From assembly GCF_003436275.1 (NCBI RefSeq), contig NZ_QSOP01000021.1, positions 1 to 42,309 of the forward strand: a stretch of 42,309 nt of DNA, read 5' to 3'. This DNA comes from Collinsella sp. TM09-10AT (lineage in GTDB: Bacteria; Actinomycetota; Coriobacteriia; Coriobacteriales; Coriobacteriaceae). Positions 39,740 through 42,309 of this stretch are shown here, piece by piece (the first letter of the stretch is position 1; each line of letters starts with the position of its first letter). Both the position numbers and the translations under genes were made by a program. A model generated the notes under the pieces. The model did no database searches and was not told the origin of the DNA. It worked only from the letters and a program-made list of their open reading frames with translations.

Positions 39740-42040
39740 ATGTTCGCTGCCGCCATCTCGCTCGTCGGTCTTGCGGCGACCGTCTACCTTGTCTTGCGCG
39801 AGGCCAAGGCCATTCGCGCTCAGTCGGGCACCGTTGCCAAAAGCGCTCTTGGGTGGAGCGTCGCCTTCGGCCTGTTCCAACTCTTTTTGACCATTTGGGG
39901 TGCCATTGGCCTCGTCGCCCAAAACGAGCCGCTCGCCTTTGTGATGCTCGTCCTGACCAACGCCATCCTCACCGGATGCGCTTGGGCCAGCATCGCCCGC
40001 GACCGCATCGCCCCGCGCGTCTTTGCGTTCGCCGAGCCCGACGCCCCCGCCCCCACCGGCAAGCTCGCTCGCCTGCGCGGCGCCTTTGTGGGCAAACCGC
40101 TCGTCGCCGCCGTCCTGTGCCTGCTGCTCGCCGGCGTCTTTGCGCTGCTGGGCATGGAGGTCTCGTCCAACCACGACTTTACCTGGGTCTACCCCCTGTG
40201 CATCCTGCTCGAGTGGGCCATCATCGCCACACTCATGACTGGCTTGTTCTTCCTATTCCAGCGCCACGGCGCAGCTTCCGCGGTCCTGGCCTTTGCCCTC
40301 TTTGTCCTGGGCATTGCCGAGTTCTTTGTCATCACGTTTAAATCCATGCCCATCCAGCCGGGCGACCTTTCGGCCATCTCCACCGCCGCCGCAGTCGCCG
40401 GCAACGGCTACACCTTCTCCATCTCGCTGTTCTGCGTGCTGTCTATGGGCTTTACCGCCATCGCCATGCTGCTGTGCGAGTACGCCGGCCTGGTCGCGCC
40501 GCACCGTCAGAAGGGCGCCGCCAACGCCAAGCGCATGTTGCTCACCAACCTGCTCGTGGCGGTGCTGTGCCTGGGCGGCGTGACCGCGCATGTCACGCTC
40601 ATCGACTACTACAACACCCTCGGCATCACCGTCTACACCTGGCGTCCGCTCGAGAGCTACTGGCGCGAGGGCTATCTGCCTGCCTTTATTAGCGCGGCAC
40701 AGTCCATCAAGCCGCCCAAACCCGCCGACTATTCTGTCGATGACGCCAAGGCCACGCTCAAAAAGTACGCCAAAGCCTACGACAAATCCGACGCGGCCAA
40801 GAGCGACGAACGCGCCGCCGCAAAGGAGCAGTTCGACAGCGAGAAGCCCACGGTCATCGCTATCATGAACGAGACGTTCTCGGATTTGTCGATCTACCAG
40901 AACATGCGCGCCGGCTACGAAGGTCCGCAGTACTTTAAGAACCTGTCCAACTGCCTCAGCCGCGGAAAGCTCTACGTGAGCGCCTACGGCGGCGGCACGG
41001 CCAATACCGAGTTTGAGTTTATGACCGGCAACTCCATGGCCAACCTGGGCTCGGGCGTGTACCCCTACACCATCTACAACATGGAAACGACCGGGAATCT
41101 GGCAGAGCAGTTCAAATCGCTCGGCTATTCCACCACGGCCATGCACCCCAACCACGCGACCAACTGGAACCGCGAGAACGTCTACAAGGACTTTGGCTTT
41201 GACCAGTTCCTGTCCATCAACGATTTCCAAGGCGCCGATACCCTGCGCGGCATGGTGACCGACCAGGCAACCTACGACAAGATTCTTGAGCTGCTCGACC
41301 AGAACGCCGATCCGCAGTTTATCTTCGATGTGACCATGCAGAACCACTCGGGCTACGACACGGGTCTGCTGCCGGTCGACAAGCAGATGCACCTGAACAT
41401 CGACACGACCGACCTGGACGCTAAGACCGTCGAGGACGGCACGCTCTCCGATGTTGACGAGTATGTCTCGTGCATCGAGCAGTCCGACCAAGCGCTGCGT
41501 TACTTCCTCAACGCCTTGAGCAAGCTCGACCGTAAGGTGGTCGTGGTGTTCTGGGGCGACCACCAGCCGTTCTTCCCGTCCAAGTTCAACGATAAGTGGT
41601 TTACCGGCGAGGACGACGCCACGCATCAGGAGCGTCTGTGGCAGACCGACTACATCATCTGGGCCAACTACGACGTTGCCGGCTGCGACCAGACGAGCGA
41701 GGTCGACGACCTGTCCACCAACTACCTGTCCACGCAGCTTATGCAGCTGATCGGCGCCCCGCTGACCGACTACCAGAAGGCGCACATGACGCTGCGCGAG
41801 TCGCTGCCCGCCATCAACTCGGTGGGCTACGAGGACGCCAGCCTGCGCTGGGCGCTCTCCTCCAACGTCACCGGTGACGACGCCGTTGCCGCAGCCGCCA
41901 CCAAGGCACGCGAGGATTACGCCAAGATGCAGTACTACGAGATGTTCCGCGACGGCAAGAACGTGTACACGGAGCACTTCCAGACCGAGGCCAACGAGAC
42001 CGACCCCAACCTGGCGCCGGGCACGACCAAGATTAAGTAG
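39740..42040 (+). CDS. LTA-synthase-type sulfatase-fold phosphoglycerol transferase
   Basis: 766 aa with an N-terminal membrane region (eight or so hydrophobic segments within 1-290), a linker, and an extracellular sulfatase-like catalytic domain (about 360-690). The catalytic set is visible: metal Glu378 in IMNETFSD, nucleophile Thr420 in YGGGTANTEFE, and WGDHQPFF with D607 and H608. This resembles LtaS and related enzymes that polymerise glycerol phosphate from phosphatidylglycerol. Since the organism seems an actinobacterium, the polymer may be another phosphate-based glycan. The ATG at 39740 has GAGGAG seven bases upstream; a GTG at 39725 is in frame but earlier. The gene ends in a terminator pair at 42061-42187. 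Confidence 0.92.
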   Translation: MFAAAISLVGLAATVYLVLREAKAIRAQSGTVAKSALGWSVAFGLFQLFLTIWGAIGLVAQNEPLAFVMLVLTNAILTGCAWASIARDRIAPRVFAFAEPDAPAPTGKLARLRGAFVGKPLVAAVLCLLLAGVFALLGMEVSSNHDFTWVYPLCILLEWAIIATLMTGLFFLFQRHGAASAVLAFALFVLGIAEFFVITFKSMPIQPGDLSAISTAAAVAGNGYTFSISLFCVLSMGFTAIAMLLCEYAGLVAPHRQKGAANAKRMLLTNLLVAVLCLGGVTAHVTLIDYYNTLGITVYTWRPLESYWREGYLPAFISAAQSIKPPKPADYSVDDAKATLKKYAKAYDKSDAAKSDERAAAKEQFDSEKPTVIAIMNETFSDLSIYQNMRAGYEGPQYFKNLSNCLSRGKLYVSAYGGGTANTEFEFMTGNSMANLGSGVYPYTIYNMETTGNLAEQFKSLGYSTTAMHPNHATNWNRENVYKDFGFDQFLSINDFQGADTLRGMVTDQATYDKILELLDQNADPQFIFDVTMQNHSGYDTGLLPVDKQMHLNIDTTDLDAKTVEDGTLSDVDEYVSCIEQSDQALRYFLNALSKLDRKVVVVFWGDHQPFFPSKFNDKWFTGEDDATHQERLWQTDYIIWANYDVAGCDQTSEVDDLSTNYLSTQLMQLIGAPLTDYQKAHMTLRESLPAINSVGYEDASLRWALSSNVTGDDAVAAAATKAREDYAKMQYYEMFRDGKNVYTEHFQTEANETDPNLAPGTTKIK

Positions 42041-42060
42041 CGGGTCGCTCATAACTGAAA

Positions 42061-42106
42061 CGTCTGTCCGGGCGGAGGCATATAAGGTTCCCCGCCCGGA
42101 CAGACG
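42061..42106. repeat. Perfect hairpin after the LTA-synthase gene
   Basis: CGTCTGTCCGGGCGG (42061-42075) and its complement (42092-42106) form a 15-bp perfect stem around a 16-base loop. No T-tract follows; the adjacent hairpin at 42162-42187 is the better terminator. Confidence 0.7.
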
Positions 42107-42161
42107 CCCTGATGTTGGGGCGTGGCTTGTCTTGGGTGTATCGCCGAACATATATAAGTTG

Positions 42162-42187
42162 AAGGCCACGTTATGTGGCCTTTTTTG
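42162..42187 (+). terminator. Intrinsic terminator of the LTA-synthase gene
   Basis: AAGGCCAC and GTGGCCTT pair around GTTAT and run into TTTTTTG. Confidence 0.9.
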
Positions 42188-42309
42188 CATCCGGAAGCCG
42201 TATCCCAGAATTCACGTCCGGAATGGGATGCAGTTTCCGCTTACGGCCCCGTTGGGAGGTGACGCATAATTTCTTTCGCAAATTGACAACCGCATAGCGG
42301 AACACGGCC
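42188..42309. other. Window end, no gene seen
   Basis: 122 bases with no supported coding sequence. A TTGACA-like box at 42282-42287 could be the -35 of a promoter for a gene beyond the window end. Confidence 0.4.

Noticed and set aside
1..42309. tRNA, rRNA or other structured RNA genes
   Set aside because: None recognised on reading the intergenic regions; no cloverleaf-like sequence or known riboswitch core was found by eye.

Overview
The window is GC-rich, bacterial, densely coded and full of intergenic palindromes. Gene content (Tat-type lipoprotein signal, Coriobacteriia-like UbiD and LTA-synthase proteins) and the many ATGYGACAAAGGG-type palindromes suggest a gut actinobacterium of the Coriobacteriia, most likely Collinsella. 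This is an inference from remembered patterns, not a database match. I see no rRNA, tRNA, phage, CRISPR or transposase gene.

Layout. 85-6578, minus strand: an M20 peptidase, a three-gene polar amino-acid ABC importer, a LacX-like aldose epimerase and an unknown membrane-anchored acidic protein. 6780-14021: a prenylated-FMN (prFMN) decarboxylase locus. On the minus strand lie a fusion of an LpdD-like prFMN chaperone domain with a type I IPP isomerase, an SLC13/DASS-like carboxylate transporter, UbiD, UbiX and a MerR regulator; an MFS transporter diverges from it. Two near-identical dyads (12667-12685 and 11527-11545) precede the fusion gene and the transporter, so the genes look co-regulated. 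14073-17410: a low-molecular-weight phosphatase, a DUF4143 ATPase preceded by three 17-bp repeats spaced exactly 33 bp and bracketed by two copies of one palindrome, a TIGR04076 protein and a pyridoxal kinase.

17721-21943: a MarR regulator and two subunits of an asymmetric heterodimeric ABC exporter, behind a promoter covered by three 20-bp-spaced repeats. 22169-26595: a LysR regulator divergent from SDR dehydrogenase, MFS importer and Gfo/Idh/MocA oxidoreductase genes, probably a carbohydrate or polyol pathway. 27005-33892: Tex, a transaldolase-like aldolase, a HAD phosphatase and an RlmKL fusion whose RlmL half has lost its NPPY motif. 33987-38494: Kup potassium transporter with a short KdpD kinase and KdpE regulator but no Kdp ATPase. 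38654-42040: a nitroreductase and an LTA-synthase-type sulfatase.

The most interesting system is the decarboxylase locus. A proposed flow is uptake of an anionic substrate by the transporter, decarboxylation by UbiD, cofactor made by UbiX from FMN plus a dimethylallyl phosphate, supply of that prenyl donor by the Idi domain, and cofactor handling by the LpdD-like domain fused to it. Motifs support each component; the substrate and the coupling are inference.
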